Part shown: in pieces, positions 1 to 10,885 of the stretch
How positions within the stretch are numbered: position 1 is the stretch's first letter
How the letters are laid out: each line of letters starts with the position of its first letter
Assembly: GCA_019748195.1 (NCBI GenBank)
Contig: JAIEPW010000022.1
Location: forward strand, 1-64,000
Direction of reading: 5' to 3'
Length of the DNA stretch: 64,000 nt
From: Bryobacteraceae bacterium
GTDB lineage: Bacteria > Acidobacteriota > Terriglobia > Bryobacterales > Bryobacteraceae
The notes under the pieces: model-generated
Database searches by the model: none
Told to the model about the DNA's origin: nothing
The model's input: only the letters and a program-made list of their open reading frames with translations
Made by a program: the position numbers and the translations under genes

Positions 1-3000
1 GTCGCCAGCTTCATCGATGACAACAACAAGGAGAACGGCAACCCGTTCCGTTACCTGGGAGCGGTGCAGGTGGATTCGGGAACGTCGGGACAATTCCTGG
101 ATAAGCCGTGGATCGCTACCGCGCTGAGCAGCTCCGGACGCAAGTGTACGATTCCGGGTTCCGGCTCTGTTGCGGCGCAGACGTTCGATGCGTACAACGT
201 CTATATCGTGTACGCGAAGTTCGTGGGCAACAACAGCACCAGCTCGCAGATCATGTTCTCGCGCTCGCTCGACTGCGGACAGACGTTCAGCAATCCGGTG
301 AAACTCAGCGAAAGCAACTCTCTGAACCAGGGCACCGTGATCGCGGTGAATCCGGCCAAGGAAGGCGAGATCTTCGTGGCCTGGAGGCGGTCGGCGAGCA
401 GCAGCGATACGGACGCGATTTTGGTGACGAAGTCGACGGATGAGGGCCGCACCTGGGTGGGTCCGGCGAGGGTGGCGGTGAGTTTCGCGACGAATCAGTT
501 CTTCGATCAGCCGCGCATTACCCCCTCCAATCCGAACGCCACGTATCCGCAGGCGTTCCGGTCCAAGGCGTTCCCCACGATGGCAGTGGATGGAGATGGC
601 CGCGTGTACCTGGCCTGGGCGCAGCGGGGCCTCGCGCCGGCGCCGTTCGCGCACAACTCCCGGATCGTGCTGGCGATGTCCACGGACGGTCTGAACTTCC
701 CGGCCTCGCAGATGGCGGTTCCGGACAATCCCGCGGGCGGCGGATATCAGTTCATGCCGGCCATGGCGTTCGCCGGCGGCCGCCTGATGCTGACCTGGTA
801 CGATTCGCGCGATTCGCAGGTCAAGTATTTCTATTCGAGCCTGGGCGGCGGAGCGTACTCGGAAGAGCGCCGGGTGGTGGGCAATCCCACGACGGCGTTC
901 AATATGCCGTTCGTGCAGGACGACTCCACGCTGCCGAGGCTGCAGACGATCGATCTGCGCGGAATCCAGGGCGTGAACATGAATTCGTTCAGCGCGTCGA
1001 ATCCATCGCGTAGCGTTTCGGTCCGCATTTCACAATACAAGTTTGGGACGAGGTCGCAGACCCCGAACGTGATCGAGCAGTTGCAGTTCAACCCGCCGAA
1101 CCTGCCGATGTTCGGCCGCGGCACTTCATCCTTCATCGGCGACTACAACGACGTTCAGGCTATCCCATACCTGCCTTTGCCGGGCAACAAGTGGGAATAC
1201 AACACCAAAAATTCAGAGTTCGCCGTGTTCCACGCCACCTGGGCGGACAACCGCAATGTGCAACGGCCGAGGAACGGGGATTGGAAGGCGTTCACGCCGG
1301 TGGGCCAGAGGTCGAGCGGGACTATGAGCCTGTACGATCCCAGCCAGCAACTTCCGGTGTGCCAGGCAGGCCAGGAAGGAACTCGCAACCAGGACATCTA
1401 CACCGCCGTGATCTCCCCAGGCCTTCTGGTAAACGCGCTGGGTACGGAGAAGCCGCTGAGCACAGCGCTGCAACGCACCTATGCGGTGTGGGTGCAGAAC
1501 ACGACCAACCGCGCGCGTACGTTCCGGCTGAGCTTCGCCCCGCTCCCGGCCAACACTTCCGCGAGCTTTCTGTCAATCATCAATCCGGCGTTGTCGCCGC
1601 AGCCGATTCTGGACGTGACGGTGCCGCGGCGCTCGTCCGTTTCGCGGACCGCGTTCGTACTTTCATCGCTGGCCAACGCCTCGGTTACGGTGCTGGTGAC
1701 GGAAATCGACAACCCGAACGGCACCACGTTCACCGGAGCTCTTCTGGGCACGGCTGTCTTGAACCCGGATCAGGCGCAACCCGAAATCGCGCAGCCGGAG
1801 ATCGCGCAGCCGGAGATCGTGAACCCCCTGATCGCCACCGCCGAGACCTTCAACCCGAGCATTTCGCAACCCGAGATCGCTAAGCCGCTCTCGATCAACG
1901 CGGCGATCACCAACCCGGAGATCGTGCAGCCGGAGATCGCCCAGCCGGAGATTGTGCAGCCCGAAATCGTACAGCCGGAGATCGCACAACCGGAGATCGC
2001 GCAGCCGGAGATTGTGCAACCGGAAATCGCGCAGCCGGAGATCGCGGCGGCGGATATCGCGGCCGGGTACACCGACACGTCATTCACGATCAAGAATCTC
2101 GGCAACACCTCCGCCGCCTACCTGACGAAGCTTCTGTCCACCGGCGATCTGAAGCCTTGCGACGGGTCTGGGAAGACGCCGTGCACCTGCACCGATGCGA
2201 TCAAGACCAACTGCGTGAAATTGAACCTGTTCCTGAGCAAGGCTTACCAGAACCCGGTGAATCGCGCCTGCCAGCTTAGTTTCGTAGTGCAGAACCAGTT
2301 GCTTGCGAATATTGCGAATCCGGAACTGACGCCGTTGAGCTCCACCTTTACGGACACTAGCGCCGGAATCACCAATCCCAGCACGGCGAATCCGACGCTG
2401 GCGCTGCAGCCGGGCGAGGAAGCCAGACTGACCATCCGCAGTTTCCCCGCCAGCTTCGATTTATCGCGATTCCTAACGCCGGTGATCCAGGCGCAGGGGC
2501 CGAACTCAACGGAAGCGAAAGCCCCGCTGACGCTGGCGATCACGACCTTCCGCTTGCCGGACGCGGTCGCGGGCAGGGCCTATGCATACCCCATCACGGT
2601 GCTGGAGCCGCAGCCCAACCTGGCGTTCGTTTTGTCGGGCGGCAATATCCCGCCCGGAAATCCGGCGTTCGCCATGAGTTTGGCGCCGGACGGAAAGAGC
2701 GGCATCCTGAGCGGCACGCCCACGCAGACGGGGACGTACACGTTTACCATTCGCGCGTCCGACAAGCCTCTGAATTACCCGGCGCGAAACGCGTTCGCCG
2801 TGCTGACGCTAAAAGTGGTCGAACCGCTGGCGACTCCGCCCACGGCAGGGCCACTGCCCGCGGCCGGGCTGGGCATTCCCTACGATGGTCAGATCAACGT
2901 CGTAGGCGGCACGCCGCCGCTTACGTTCGCCTTGTTCTCGGGAACGTTGCCGACCGGCCTGGTTTTGGACCCGGTGACCGGCAAGATCACGGGGACGCCG

Positions 3001-4428
3001 ACGGTCGGGGGAACGTTCCACTTCGTCATCAAGGTGACCGACTCGAGTTGCAGCACATTGACCGGGCAGACCTGCGAACCGCAGTTCCTGAACCTGTCGC
3101 TGACCATCGGAGTGGACACCACGCCGCCGGTTGTCGCGGCCGAAGTCTTCGCGGGAACGGTGGGACAGAACGGCTGGTATACCAGCGCGGTATCGGTCCG
3201 CTGGAACGTTTCGGATCCGGAGTCCGGAATCAAGACCGGATGTCCGGACGTAACCGGGCTGACCGCCAGCCAGACTATCCAGTGCACCGCCGAGAACAAG
3301 GCGGGGCTGAAGACGACGGCTTCGCTCGCGTTGAAGATCGACAGCACGCCGCCGGTGGTGACGCCGCAGATCGCCGGCACGCTGGGAGCGAACGGCTGGT
3401 ACACCAGCGACGTGACGGTGACCTGGCTGACCAGCGATCCCGAGTCGAACATCGCTGTGCCGTGCGTCGCTACCGAGATCAAGATTTCGACGGCGGGACA
3501 AGTGGTCACCTGCACCGCGCGGAATTTCGCCGGGCTGGAGACGACCGTATCAACGACAGTGAAGGTGGATCTGGGCGGTCCGGCGCTGACGTTCACGCAG
3601 ACGCCGCCCGCGAACGCCGCCGGTTGGAATAACACTGACGTGACCTTCACCTTCGCCTGTTCCGATATCTCCGGGGTTGCTGCCGTGCCCGCGGCGGTGA
3701 CTTTGACGGCGGAAGGCAATCCCGCCAGCCAGTTGGTGTCCTGCACGAATGGCGCGGGCGTGACCTCCACGGTGACCGTGGCGGCGAAGATCGACAAGAC
3801 CGCGCCGGTGATCAGCATCACTTCGCCGGCGGCGGGAACGTCGTATCCGCCGGGCAGCACCTTTACGGCCACCTATACCTGCACGGACGCGCTCTCCGGC
3901 GTGCTGCCGGCGAACTGCACCGGACCGGTTCCCTCCGGTGGGACCGTGACGGTGACCTCCTCTACCACTTCGTTCACGGTGAACGCCGTGGATCAGGCCG
4001 GCAACGCGGCGACCCGGACGGTGAACTACACCACCCAATACACGTTCGTCGGATTCCAGTCTCCGCTGGGACCGGTAGGGACGTTCTCGGGGACGCAGAA
4101 TTTCGGGCGGGGCGTTCCGCTGAAGTTCGAGTTGCGGATCGGCACGCAGTATGAGACCCGGCTGGACGCGGTGACTACCATCTCCTCGTACTACACGGGA
4201 GCTCGCAACGGCAATAATCCGTGCCCGCTGATTTTATCGGCGACCTCGTTCCTGCTGTACAACCCCACGCAGGGCGCCACGGGCGGGAGCACGTTCCGCG
4301 TCAGCGGCAACACCTACACCTTCAACTGGGACACGTCCTTCGGCGCGCCAACGCGAGGCTGCTATACGCTCGCGGTTCAGTTGAATGACGGCAGTGCACC
4401 GAAGATCACCAGTCTGGAACTGCGCTAA
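1..4428 (+). CDS. Giant secreted sialidase-like / Ig-repeat protein, 5' end outside window
   Basis: The frame is open from base 1, so the start lies upstream; about 1475 codons are visible. The first ~400 residues contain BNR/sialidase-type blades with recurring S-x-D-x-G-x-T-W or similar loops (for example STDEGRTW). Then comes a spacer with the five-residue PEI repeat (listed separately). Next is a putative Ig domain of the He_PIG kind (TGKITGTPTVGGTFHFVI), followed by three copies of an Ig-like module that begins TPPVV and contains NGWYTS. The end resembles the PxKF-type C-terminal domain (GVPLKFEL). It is probably exported and cell-surface or extracellular. The substrate is unknown; sialidase-like blades are common in proteins that are not sialidases. 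A terminator follows two bases after the stop. Confidence 0.75.
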   Translation, partial: VASFIDDNNKENGNPFRYLGAVQVDSGTSGQFLDKPWIATALSSSGRKCTIPGSGSVAAQTFDAYNVYIVYAKFVGNNSTSSQIMFSRSLDCGQTFSNPVKLSESNSLNQGTVIAVNPAKEGEIFVAWRRSASSSDTDAILVTKSTDEGRTWVGPARVAVSFATNQFFDQPRITPSNPNATYPQAFRSKAFPTMAVDGDGRVYLAWAQRGLAPAPFAHNSRIVLAMSTDGLNFPASQMAVPDNPAGGGYQFMPAMAFAGGRLMLTWYDSRDSQVKYFYSSLGGGAYSEERRVVGNPTTAFNMPFVQDDSTLPRLQTIDLRGIQGVNMNSFSASNPSRSVSVRISQYKFGTRSQTPNVIEQLQFNPPNLPMFGRGTSSFIGDYNDVQAIPYLPLPGNKWEYNTKNSEFAVFHATWADNRNVQRPRNGDWKAFTPVGQRSSGTMSLYDPSQQLPVCQAGQEGTRNQDIYTAVISPGLLVNALGTEKPLSTALQRTYAVWVQNTTNRARTFRLSFAPLPANTSASFLSIINPALSPQPILDVTVPRRSSVSRTAFVLSSLANASVTVLVTEIDNPNGTTFTGALLGTAVLNPDQAQPEIAQPEIAQPEIVNPLIATAETFNPSISQPEIAKPLSINAAITNPEIVQPEIAQPEIVQPEIVQPEIAQPEIAQPEIVQPEIAQPEIAAADIAAGYTDTSFTIKNLGNTSAAYLTKLLSTGDLKPCDGSGKTPCTCTDAIKTNCVKLNLFLSKAYQNPVNRACQLSFVVQNQLLANIANPELTPLSSTFTDTSAGITNPSTANPTLALQPGEEARLTIRSFPASFDLSRFLTPVIQAQGPNSTEAKAPLTLAITTFRLPDAVAGRAYAYPITVLEPQPNLAFVLSGGNIPPGNPAFAMSLAPDGKSGILSGTPTQTGTYTFTIRASDKPLNYPARNAFAVLTLKVVEPLATPPTAGPLPAAGLGIPYDGQINVVGGTPPLTFALFSGTLPTGLVLDPVTGKITGTPTVGGTFHFVIKVTDSSCSTLTGQTCEPQFLNLSLTIGVDTTPPVVAAEVFAGTVGQNGWYTSAVSVRWNVSDPESGIKTGCPDVTGLTASQTIQCTAENKAGLKTTASLALKIDSTPPVVTPQIAGTLGANGWYTSDVTVTWLTSDPESNIAVPCVATEIKISTAGQVVTCTARNFAGLETTVSTTVKVDLGGPALTFTQTPPANAAGWNNTDVTFTFACSDISGVAAVPAAVTLTAEGNPASQLVSCTNGAGVTSTVTVAAKIDKTAPVISITSPAAGTSYPPGSTFTATYTCTDALSGVLPANCTGPVPSGGTVTVTSSTTSFTVNAVDQAGNAATRTVNYTTQYTFVGFQSPLGPVGTFSGTQNFGRGVPLKFELRIGTQYETRLDAVTTISSYYTGARNGNNPCPLILSATSFLLYNPTQGATGGSTFRVSGNTYTFNWDTSFGAPTRGCYTLAVQLNDGSAPKITSLELR
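1777..2061 (+). repeat. In-frame 15-base minisatellite encoding Q-P-E-I-A/V units
   Basis: About a dozen full units of Gln-Pro-Glu-Ile-(Ala or Val) occur in two blocks (1777-1821 and 1927-2046), separated by degenerate units such as NPLIA, NPSIS and KPLSI. The units share a cagccggagatcgcg-like core but differ at third positions, which argues against very recent expansion. The period of 15 bases keeps the frame whatever the copy number. The repeat links the beta-propeller-like part to the Ig-like part and may act as a stalk. Confidence 0.9.
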
Positions 4429-4429
4429 G

Positions 4430-4467
4430 AAAAAGGGCGCGGAGAATAGCTTCTCCGCGCCCTTTTT
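4430..4467. terminator. Bidirectional intrinsic terminator
   Basis: A perfect inverted repeat, aaaaagggcgcggagaa / ttctccgcgcccttttt, with the four-base loop tagc. It has a G+C-rich stem, A-tract on one side and T-tract on the other, so it can terminate in both directions. It lies between the stop of the giant surface protein (4428) and the stop of gap (4486), which converge. Confidence 0.95.
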
Positions 4468-4485
4468 GAGATCCGCTAAGCCGGC

Positions 4486-6304
<1,819 letters not shown>

Positions 6305-6308
<4 letters not shown>

Positions 6309-7150
6309 TCAAACCTCTCTTCCGGCGGAACCCGCAGCCGGCGCACCAGCAGGAGCAGCGCGGCGACGGCCACGGTCGTCAGCAAACTGGCCTCCGGGCC
6401 GTACTCGCCGCCGCTCCAGATCTCGCTCGCGGACCACCGCAGGCGGCGTCCCGTCACTCCCATTGTAAATCCGCTGAGATTCACTCCGAAAAGGGGAAGC
6501 ATCCAGTTCCAGCCGTAATGAAGGCCGATTGGCAGCCACAGGCTCCCGGAGCGGAGGTAGGCGTAGCCGAACAGGACGCCCCACAGCATCGTGTTGGCGA
6601 TTCCCAATTGGGAAGCCGCGGGGTTATTGGCATGGGCGAGTCCGAAAAGAACGCCTGCGGGCAGAATCGTCTGATAGGGTCCCAGGCGCTTCATCAGGAG
6701 CTGGAAAGCGTAGCCGTGGAACAGCAATTCCTCGCCGAAAGCCCCAAACAGCAGAACGATAGAGACGAACAGCAGGCCGGACCAGCGGAAGGGCGCGTCC
6801 GGGTTGGGTTCGAGTGTCGCCAGACCCGCGGCGAGGGGAATCGCGTTGACCAGCAGGGCGGCGCCGGCGCCGGATCCCAGCCCGAGCATGAGGTCGCGCC
6901 CGGAGCTCGATACCCACTCCAGCCCTATGCTGGACATCCGGCCGCGCTCGTAAACCCGGACGGCCACGGCGTTAGCCGTGGCGGAGGCGGCGAACGTCCC
7001 CAAGGCGGCCGCGATGAAAATCCCGAACGGGAGCAGCAGCAGCGGAAAAACGTTCATGGCAATCAGCGCGATTACGACGAACAGTCCCACGCGCAGCAGC
7101 AAGCCGCTGATGTCCAACCGTGGTTCCTGGCTACCGCCCGCGGGGGTCAT
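6305..7150 (-). CDS. CPBP-family intramembrane metalloprotease
   Basis: 281 residues with about eight hydrophobic segments. Three signature motifs of the CPBP (CAAX protease/bacteriocin-processing, formerly Abi) family are visible: EELLFHGY (motif 1), FGLAHANNP (motif 2) and GLHYGWNW (motif 3), which supply the Glu and His ligands. The usual Arg after the Glu pair (EExxxR) is His here. Members cleave membrane substrates in the lipid bilayer or serve as scaffolds; the substrate here is unknown. It overlaps the downstream BamE-like gene by four bases, suggesting a shared transcript, and lies 27 bases from the next upstream membrane protein gene. Confidence 0.88.
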
Positions 7151-7177
7151 GAGCGACCAGTATAGCGGCCCGGCCGG

Positions 7178-7858
7178 TCAGCGCTTACCGAAGCTGACCT
7201 GAATCGCCGCGGCGAAAGCGAGCGCCAGGGTCAGCAGCGCGGGGCCCAGGATCGAGGCGAAGCCGGGCAAACCCTCCCCGGTGAGCTGCAGCGAGATCCA
7301 GTCCCGCCAGGGCTCGGGAAGGAGGCGCTCGCGAAAAGCGACGATGCCCAGGATCAGAAGGAACAGGATCCGGACCAAAGCCTGAGCGGTCCCGGAGGCG
7401 AAGCGCAGGGAGAGGTTGGCCGCCAGGTAGCTGATGGCGATGGCGAGCGAGAGTCCGATGGCGGCGGCGGAGAGGAAGACACGCAGGGAAGGGAGCACCC
7501 ACCGCCCGATCCAGTGAAACTGATTCACGGCGATCAACCCGATGCTCAGAATCAGGAGGCTGGCCAGCCAGCCGAACCCCGCGGCGGCCAGGGCTTTCGT
7601 ATGGATTTCACGGGTCGAGGTTGCGCGAAAGGGCGCGGCGAAGAGGGCCAGGGCGGCGGGCGCGACGAACAGAGCTCCGATCATCGCATAGGCGAGCTGG
7701 AACAGAACGTCCAGGAAGTCGAAGCCCTTCGTATAGGGAATCCACACGCCAAAGGTGACAATGACGACGGCGTTCAGGACCAGCACCAGGCCGGGCCGCA
7801 TCATGCCGGATCTGCCCGCCAGCCGCCACAGTTCGGAGAGGAAACTCATCGGGAGCAT
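7178..7858 (-). CDS. Polytopic membrane protein of unknown function
   Basis: 226 residues with about six hydrophobic helices; no family recognised. The start at 7858 has a weak AAGG-type ribosome-binding site; a second ATG three codons later is possible. It is first in the minus-strand run 7858-4486 (membrane protein, CPBP protease, BamE-like protein, gap). Polytopic proteins beside CPBP proteases are often transport or envelope proteins, but nothing in the sequence says which. Upstream, 7859-8003 holds only an imperfect GGATTAG/CTAATCC inverted repeat (7932-7938, 7964-7970) before the divergent PilZ gene. Confidence 0.7.
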   Translation of the reverse strand: MLPMSFLSELWRLAGRSGMMRPGLVLVLNAVVIVTFGVWIPYTKGFDFLDVLFQLAYAMIGALFVAPAALALFAAPFRATSTREIHTKALAAAGFGWLASLLILSIGLIAVNQFHWIGRWVLPSLRVFLSAAAIGLSLAIAISYLAANLSLRFASGTAQALVRILFLLILGIVAFRERLLPEPWRDWISLQLTGEGLPGFASILGPALLTLALAFAAAIQVSFGKR

Positions 7859-8003
7859 GATACCTTGGCCGTGCTACCGTATAAGTTGTCGCGAGAGAGG
7901 CCGAGAGGATCTAAGGGCTTGCCTTAGCAGCGGATTAGGGTGATTTTGAACTGCCCTACGCCGCTAATCCTTTCCAAAATCGACGCCGATAGTTGGAGTA
8001 GTT

Positions 8004-8378
8004 ATGCTGGACCGCCGTGTTGAACCTCGAATGCTTTGCGCGGACCTCGTGGACGTGCAATGGAAAGACCAGACTGGCCGGAACGTTCGGGGGGTGGCGA
8101 ACCTTGAAGATATCTCCCTGTCCGGCGCATGCTTGCAGGTGGACCGCCCGGTACCCGTGCAGACCACGGTGCGGATCAGCTATCCCGCGGGGGAACTGAG
8201 CGGTAAGGTTCGCTATTGCGTGTTTCGCGAGATCGGGTATTTCCTGGGCATCGAATTCGATCCGGGATGCCGGTGGTCACAGCGCGACTTCCGGCCGCAG
8301 CATCTGCTCGATCCCCGGCGCCTGGTTCGAACCACCAACCGCGTGAAGGACGATCCGGCGCAACCGGAAGCGATCTAA
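8004..8378 (+). CDS. PilZ-domain protein
   Basis: 124 residues. The cyclic-di-GMP binding signature is present: RRVEPR at the N-terminus (RxxxR-type) and EDISLSGACL ((D/N)xSxxG-type) about 25 residues on, followed by beta-strands. It is a single-domain PilZ protein that probably acts as a cytoplasmic c-di-GMP receptor adaptor. Its stop overlaps that of the convergent sixA gene by three bases (8375-8378). The output partner is not evident from the neighbours, though the surface-polysaccharide ligase that follows is one candidate. Confidence 0.85.
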   Translation: MLDRRVEPRMLCADLVDVQWKDQTGRNVRGVANLEDISLSGACLQVDRPVPVQTTVRISYPAGELSGKVRYCVFREIGYFLGIEFDPGCRWSQRDFRPQHLLDPRRLVRTTNRVKDDPAQPEAI

Positions 8379-8857
8379 TCCGCCATTTTGGGCGGCAGCA
8401 TCCACTTCAGAATTCCTCTGGGAGCCGGGCCGAAGCGATCGATGTCGATGCGCGCCCATGCGGCTTTCTTGAAATCGATTCGCAGCGACGGATCGCCCAG
8501 CAGGTACGCCGTCAGCCCGCTGAACAGGGGCTGGTGTCCCACCAGGAGAAGCTGTGGAGCGTCCTTGTGCGCGCGAATCTCCGCCCACACCGCTTCCGGC
8601 GGGGATTCCGGAGTCAGGCAGGTCCACTCCCGCAATCGATCCTTGCAGCCCAGCGCTTCGGCGGCGATTCGAGCGGTTTCCTGAGCTCGCCGGTAGGGGC
8701 TGCTGGCGATGATCGCCGGATCGATGCCCGTTTTCGGCGCGAACCGCAGAACCGCGCGCAATTTGTCGATGCCCTCCCGGGTCAAGTCGCGATCCCGGTC
8801 GCGCATGCCGGGTCCGGCCTCCTCGGCGATGGCATGGCGCAGAAGGTGAACCTGCAT
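8375..8857 (-). CDS. sixA: Phosphohistidine phosphatase SixA
   Basis: 160 residues from the ATG at 8857, which has a GGAGAA ribosome-binding site; the frame stays open further upstream, but that part is antisense to the next gene. The histidine-phosphatase signature is complete: LLRHAIAEEA (catalytic RHG variant RHA), SSPYRRAQETA and VGHQP near the C-terminus. SixA enzymes remove phosphate from phosphohistidine on HPt domains or PTS proteins; the partner here is unknown. It is divergent from the O-antigen ligase gene with 31 bases between the starts. Confidence 0.9.
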   Translation of the reverse strand: MQVHLLRHAIAEEAGPGMRDRDRDLTREGIDKLRAVLRFAPKTGIDPAIIASSPYRRAQETARIAAEALGCKDRLREWTCLTPESPPEAVWAEIRAHKDAPQLLLVGHQPLFSGLTAYLLGDPSLRIDFKKAAWARIDIDRFGPAPRGILKWMLPPKMAD

Positions 8858-8888
8858 CACGGTTCTCCATTCTGGCATACTGGCTCGC

Positions 8889-10085
8889 GTGCCCGAGAAC
8901 CAGCGGCGGATCGTGCTTGCGCTCGCGCTCGGCTCCGCGACAGCGGCTCTGATCTCCATCGCCGCCAGCCAGATTCTGATGGGGCTGGCGATCGCGGCGA
9001 TGCTGTTCTTCCGCGTCCGCTGGCAGGCCCCTCCGTTCTGGCCGGCACTGGCGGCATTTACGGCGCTTACGTTGCTTTCCGTGGCGTTTTCCGGCAATCC
9101 GGCGGCGGGGGCGGGGCAAGTCAAGAAGTTCTACGTTTTCACGATACTGTTCGTGATCTTCAGCCTGCGGCCGGTGATTGCCGAGATCCGGGTGATGGTG
9201 ATCGCGTGGGCTGGCGTTTCCGCGGTTTCGGCTCTGATCGGCGTCGGGCAGTTCGCCGGGAAGTATCAACAGGCTCGCGATCGCGGACTGAGCTTTTACG
9301 AGTTCTATGTGGGTGACCGGACCACCGGCTTCATGAGCCACTGGATGACCTTTTCCGGCGAGCAGATGATCACGCTGCTGATGCTGCTGGCGCTCCTGCT
9401 GTTCGGGGGGTGGAAGCGGGGGAAGATGGCGTTATGGCTGATCGTCGGTTTGCTGGGGATCTCGCTATTGCTGGGATTCACGCGCAGCGTGTGGCTGGGC
9501 GCGGCGGCCGGGACCCTCTACCTGATCTGGTTTTGGCGGCGCTGGATGGTGGCGCTGGCGCCGGTGGCGCTCGCGATCGTGTTGTGGATCAACCCCGGCG
9601 AGGTCCGGGCACGCTTCCTCTCCGCGTTCCAGCCGCGCGGCGACAATGTGGATTCCAACCGTCACCGCGAGGTAACGCGTAGGGTCGGATGGGAGATGAT
9701 CCGGGCTCACCCGTTGCTCGGGCTGGGTCCGGGAGTGGTCGGTCCCGCGTTCGAAAAGTACGTTCCCAGCGATGTCCAGCGTCCGCTGCCGGTGGGATTC
9801 TACGGTCACCTGCATAATGTCTATATTCACTATGCGGCGGAGCGCGGGATCCCGGCGGTGTTTGCGCTGCTGTGGATGCTTGCATGGGTGTTGCGCGATT
9901 TCGCCCGCGCGAAGCCGGATTTCGTAATACGGGGCGCCGTCGCGGTGCTGCTTAGCGTGATTTTAAGCGGCTGGTACGAGGTGAACCTGGGCGACAGCGA
10001 GATCCTGACGCTGGTTCTGGCGGTGATTGCCTGCGGGTATTCGCGCGTCCGCTGTTCAGGGTCGCCGGAGCGCCTGACCGCGTAG
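8889..10085 (+). CDS. O-antigen ligase / Wzy-type membrane polymerase-like protein
   Basis: 398 residues starting at GTG. About ten hydrophobic helices surround a large periplasmic loop with the Wzy/WaaL pattern: DRTTGFMSHWMTFSGEQM early, and HPLLGLGPG and YGHLHNVYIHYAAERG later. Members transfer or polymerise undecaprenyl-linked glycans at the periplasmic face. Whether this is a lipid-A-core ligase, a polymerase or a protein O-glycosyltransferase cannot be told from sequence. No Wzx or glycosyltransferases adjoin it, so it may act on glycans made elsewhere. Confidence 0.85.
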   Translation: MPENQRRIVLALALGSATAALISIAASQILMGLAIAAMLFFRVRWQAPPFWPALAAFTALTLLSVAFSGNPAAGAGQVKKFYVFTILFVIFSLRPVIAEIRVMVIAWAGVSAVSALIGVGQFAGKYQQARDRGLSFYEFYVGDRTTGFMSHWMTFSGEQMITLLMLLALLLFGGWKRGKMALWLIVGLLGISLLLGFTRSVWLGAAAGTLYLIWFWRRWMVALAPVALAIVLWINPGEVRARFLSAFQPRGDNVDSNRHREVTRRVGWEMIRAHPLLGLGPGVVGPAFEKYVPSDVQRPLPVGFYGHLHNVYIHYAAERGIPAVFALLWMLAWVLRDFARAKPDFVIRGAVAVLLSVILSGWYEVNLGDSEILTLVLAVIACGYSRVRCSGSPERLTA

Positions 10086-10139
10086 TCGAATCCACGCGTC
10101 AGCCAGCCGGCGGATCTGGCGGATGCCTGCGTGCGGCGA

Positions 10140-10790
10140 TTTCCCAGGGGCAGCGGAACGGACTCGCGCTGGCCAGCGGACCAAACCATAAACGGGAGCT
10201 GTCCACCGCTACCGCGCGACAAGGCCAGCCTTGGCTGGAAACCGGTTTTCAATGTGCGCAGGTGAAACCCCCGGAATACCGGTGCGGTCAACAACGCGCG
10301 GATTCCGGCAGCTCCTCCATCCCGTTCTCCGCCGCCATTCTCCAGCACCTGCAAGAGCTTTTCGCTGGACTCGCGAACCACGAACGGGTCCCCGGGCTTG
10401 AAGTCGCTGAAGGTGCGCACCCAGCCATCACGGGTGAAGCATAAGACCCGTCGCGCCGGCATGAATAAGCAGCGCCCGTACTGTTTTGGGCTTGGGGTCT
10501 AGTGACTTGCCGCGCCACTCGAGCAGGCTGTCGCGACTCCATACGTTGCCCATTCCCGCGCCGCGGAACGCTTGGAGCAGTTGTCGCGGATCGCTTCCCC
10601 ATTCCAGGCCGGCGTTTCTCAAGCGCGAGGCGATGGCTCCGCCGTCCAACATAAGTTTCAGAAGTTGCAGGCATATGCTCTCGCCGCTGGCCTGGGGTCC
10701 GACCAAAACCGTGAGATCGCCAAAGCCGACCTCCGCCAGGCGAATCGGACCGACGTTTTGAATTTTCAGAGCGTCCGGCGTTCGCAGGTC
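10140..10790 (-). pseudogene. Decayed AAA-family (RecF/AAA_15-like) ATPase gene
   Basis: Reading the minus strand from 10790 gives LKIQNVGPIRLAEVGFGDL then TVLVGPQASGESICLQLL, an ABC/RecF-type ATPase start in which the Walker A Lys is Glu (GPQASGES). This frame stops at 10428. The homology continues in another frame as CLFMPARRVLCFTRDGW, FSDFKPGDPFVVR and finally LPFMVWSAGQRESVPL, then ends at about 10140. A frameshift near 10475-10490, the altered Walker A and the loss of the Walker B half mark a dead gene. There is no plausible ATG at the 5' end. The family match is from memory of the conserved SAGQRE(F)VPL block. Confidence 0.7.
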
Positions 10791-10885
10791 TTACTATTAC
10801 CCGCCGGTGGAGCAGGTGAGCCCACCCCGGTGTAACATACAATCTCAAGATTCAGTCTTTTCGAGGACAAGTTTCCAAAACACCT

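Noticed and set aside
1770-2108. Minus-strand frame with repeating I-S-G-C units
   Set aside because: It is the antisense reading of the PEI minisatellite; the repeat forces a long open frame. No start context and no independent support.
7932-7970. GGATTAG/CTAATCC inverted repeat upstream of the PilZ gene as a riboswitch
   Set aside because: Only seven paired bases with a 25-base loop and no conserved riboswitch core; kept as a minor remark only.
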